A stretch of DNA of 7,205 bases. It comes from JANQIV01 sp050117315 (GTDB lineage Bacteria; Bacteroidota; Ignavibacteria; Ignavibacteriales; Melioribacteraceae). Below the pieces are notes generated by a model that searched no databases, was not told where the DNA came from, and saw only the letters and a program-made list of their open reading frames with translations. The translations under genes and the position numbers were made by a program. The stretch's first letter is position 1, and every line of letters begins with the position of its first letter. This document shows, one piece after another, positions 6,368 to 7,205 of the stretch. The stretch is taken from assembly GCA_050117315.1 (NCBI GenBank), contig JASFMY010000195.1, positions 1 through 7,205 on the forward strand, in the 5' to 3' direction.

Positions 6368-6606
6368 TACGTTTGTATTTTGTTTCACCGAGATTCGGTG
6401 AGCGTTTATACGTTTGTATTTTGCTCCACCGGGATTCGGTGAGCATTTGTACATTTGTATTTTGCTTCACCGCTCCGCCGGGCAGCGTTTGTACATTTGT
6501 ATTTTACTCATCTTTTCCGGCAGTGTTTGTATGTTTGTATTTTACCCATCTTTTCCGGGAGTCTTTGTACGTTTGTATTTTGCTCATCTCTTCCGGGCAG
6601 TGTTTA
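6368..6606 (+). repeat. Six-unit tandem repeat array upstream of the DUF6261-like gene
   Basis: Units: 6368-6408, 6409-6449, 6450-6491, 6492-6529, 6530-6567 and 6568-6606 (41, 41, 42, 38, 38, 39 bp). Each begins TA(C/T)(A/G)TTTGTATTTT; 12 of 14 positions are invariant. Units 1 and 2 continue with a hairpin (CACCGA-GAT-TCGGTG in unit 1, slightly weakened in unit 2). Units 4-6 instead have CATC(T)TTTCCGG and a GCAGTGTTT-like end. Unit 3 has the start of the first type and the end of the second. Unit lengths are not multiples of three, so the open frames across it are not a protein. The first eight bases of every unit match TAnnTTTG, the Bacteroidota -7 element, pointing away from the gene. A reiterated protein-binding site is an equally good reading. 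Confidence 0.85.
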
Positions 6607-6816
6607 TCATATACCCCAATTATGTATTAGGAATGGTTAAAACCGGAATCGTTGTAACATCTTATTTCATAAATGATTACATGTATTATTCATGCTCTAA
6701 TGCATAATCCGGGATAAACTTTTAACCTAACAATTGTTGGAGACGCTCTGCGACGGATTGCGCCCTCTCTGCAACTCACCAAATATGCAGCCCCGTTATT
6801 TTTCCGGGGACAGACG
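6607..6816. other. Intergenic spacer with one hairpin
   Basis: No credible gene. A stem CCCCG (6791-6795) with CGGGG (6805-6809) encloses a T-rich loop. CAGAC-GGA-GTCTG (6811-6823) straddles the left end of the element that starts at 6817. Confidence 0.3.
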
Positions 6817-7007
6817 GAGTCTGTTGCAGAACTCAAGTAATGTCATAGCGAGGCAGTTTCTTCGCCGAAGCTATCTCATTTCTTAGCGATATTTCAAATA
6901 TTTAGATTGCTTGCCATGTCGACAGACAGGCTTCATCCCCAAAATCGGGATTCGTTCCGAAGAAATCCCCTTGGGGCAATGACAAAATTTAGTTATGCAA
7001 CACGCTC
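6817..7007 (-). mobile_element. 191-bp non-autonomous element with TIRs and 4-bp target duplication (MITE-like, copy 2)
   Basis: Ends are 17-bp terminal inverted repeats: GAGTCTGTTGCAGAACT (6817-6833) and, inward from the right, GAGCGTGTTGCATAACT (7007 to 6991). GACG lies directly outside both ends (6813-6816 and 7008-7011), as expected for a target duplication. The end types are those of 4850-5072 but in opposite orientation: the T-type arm (TGTTGCATAACTAAA) and the G-type arm (TGTTGCAGAACTCAA) are each identical over 15 bases between the elements. The interior is unrelated to that of the other copy: it is bounded by TGTCAT (6841-6846) and ATGACA (6979-6984) and looks like another small palindromic repeat nested in the shell. 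No transposase is encoded. Confidence 0.7.
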
Positions 7008-7011
7008 GACG

Positions 7012-7205
7012 GCAGCAAGGGAATATTTCCATCTGCTCTTTTCAATTTTATTTCTATTCTATTGTTAAGTTTATCTATGTAGTGTCCGGTCGGATACTAA
7101 TAACTATTTACAAATGAATAAGTTATATGATTTATTTTCCTCGAATATTTCCAGAAGGTCCGCTTACGTAAATAGAAGCTACGGCGGACAGGCTAAATTG
7201 CCACA
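7012..7205. other. Right edge: short hairpin and repeat fragment, no supportable gene
   Basis: GTGTCCG-GT-CGGATAC (7082-7097) is a 7-bp stem with one G-T pair. The 12-mer CGGCGGACAGGC recurs at 7182-7193. An ATG at 7114 opens a frame that runs off the window (30 codons), but it has no ribosome binding site and its last part is repeat sequence, so it is not called as a gene. Confidence 0.3.

Noticed and set aside
6368..6606. CRISPR array
   Set aside because: Units abut with no unique spacers, conservation runs through most of each unit and no cas gene is present.
6373..6707. Three overlapping + strand frames with repeated YVCIL/FVFC residues
   Set aside because: They result from a stop-free tandem repeat whose unit length is not a multiple of three, so the same DNA is read in all three frames.
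7114..7205. Start of a gene running off the right edge
   Set aside because: No ribosome binding site, and the final codons are from a dispersed repeat (CGGCGGACAGGC), so 30 open codons are not enough.

Overview
The window is AT-rich and most likely comes from the Bacteroidota / Ignavibacteria side of the FCB group. The evidence is a TonB-dependent receptor with an N-terminal carboxypeptidase-regulatory-like domain, a membrane-anchored LytTR regulator of the type common in Bacteroidota, a protein resembling the Bacteroidota family DUF6261, and TAnnTTTG motifs that fit the Bacteroidota -7 promoter element. All three well-supported genes lie on the minus strand. I see no rRNA, tRNA, CRISPR array or transposase gene.

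Layout. 1-651 holds no gene: an A-rich stretch, then a 139-bp dispersed repeat (206-344), then palindromic repeat debris. 652-3036 (-) encodes the TonB-dependent receptor. 3190-4065 (-) encodes a four-helix membrane protein with a C-terminal LytTR DNA-binding domain. 4066-5563 is a 1.5-kb repeat-rich intergenic region. It contains the second copy of the 139-bp repeat (4363-4501), a small membrane-protein gene that looks frameshifted (4458-4657, -), a 223-bp element with terminal inverted repeats (4850-5072), a possible gene tail (5190-5267, +) and a bidirectional hairpin (5434-5466). 5564-6298 (-) is the DUF6261-like gene with a strong ribosome binding site. 6368-6606 upstream of it is an array of six tandem 38-42-bp units. 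6817-7007 is a second element with the same terminal inverted repeats as 4850-5072.

How it fits together. The LytTR protein and the receptor are in the same direction, 153 bp apart, and are plausibly a regulator and its target or one transcription unit. There is no SusD partner, so the receptor is not evidently part of a glycan-uptake pair. The two genes are bracketed by the direct 139-bp repeats (5 mismatches), so recombination between these could delete or circularise the pair. The DUF6261-like gene appears to be a separate single-gene unit.

The most notable non-coding finding is a pair of small non-autonomous mobile elements. Both have 17-bp terminal inverted repeats with core TGTTGCA(T/G)AACT, both are flanked by a 4-bp direct repeat (TTCA and GACG), and they lie in opposite orientation. 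Inside the shared shell they carry different palindromic cargo. The second is the six-unit array, each unit starting with TA(C/T)(A/G)TTTGTATTTT.
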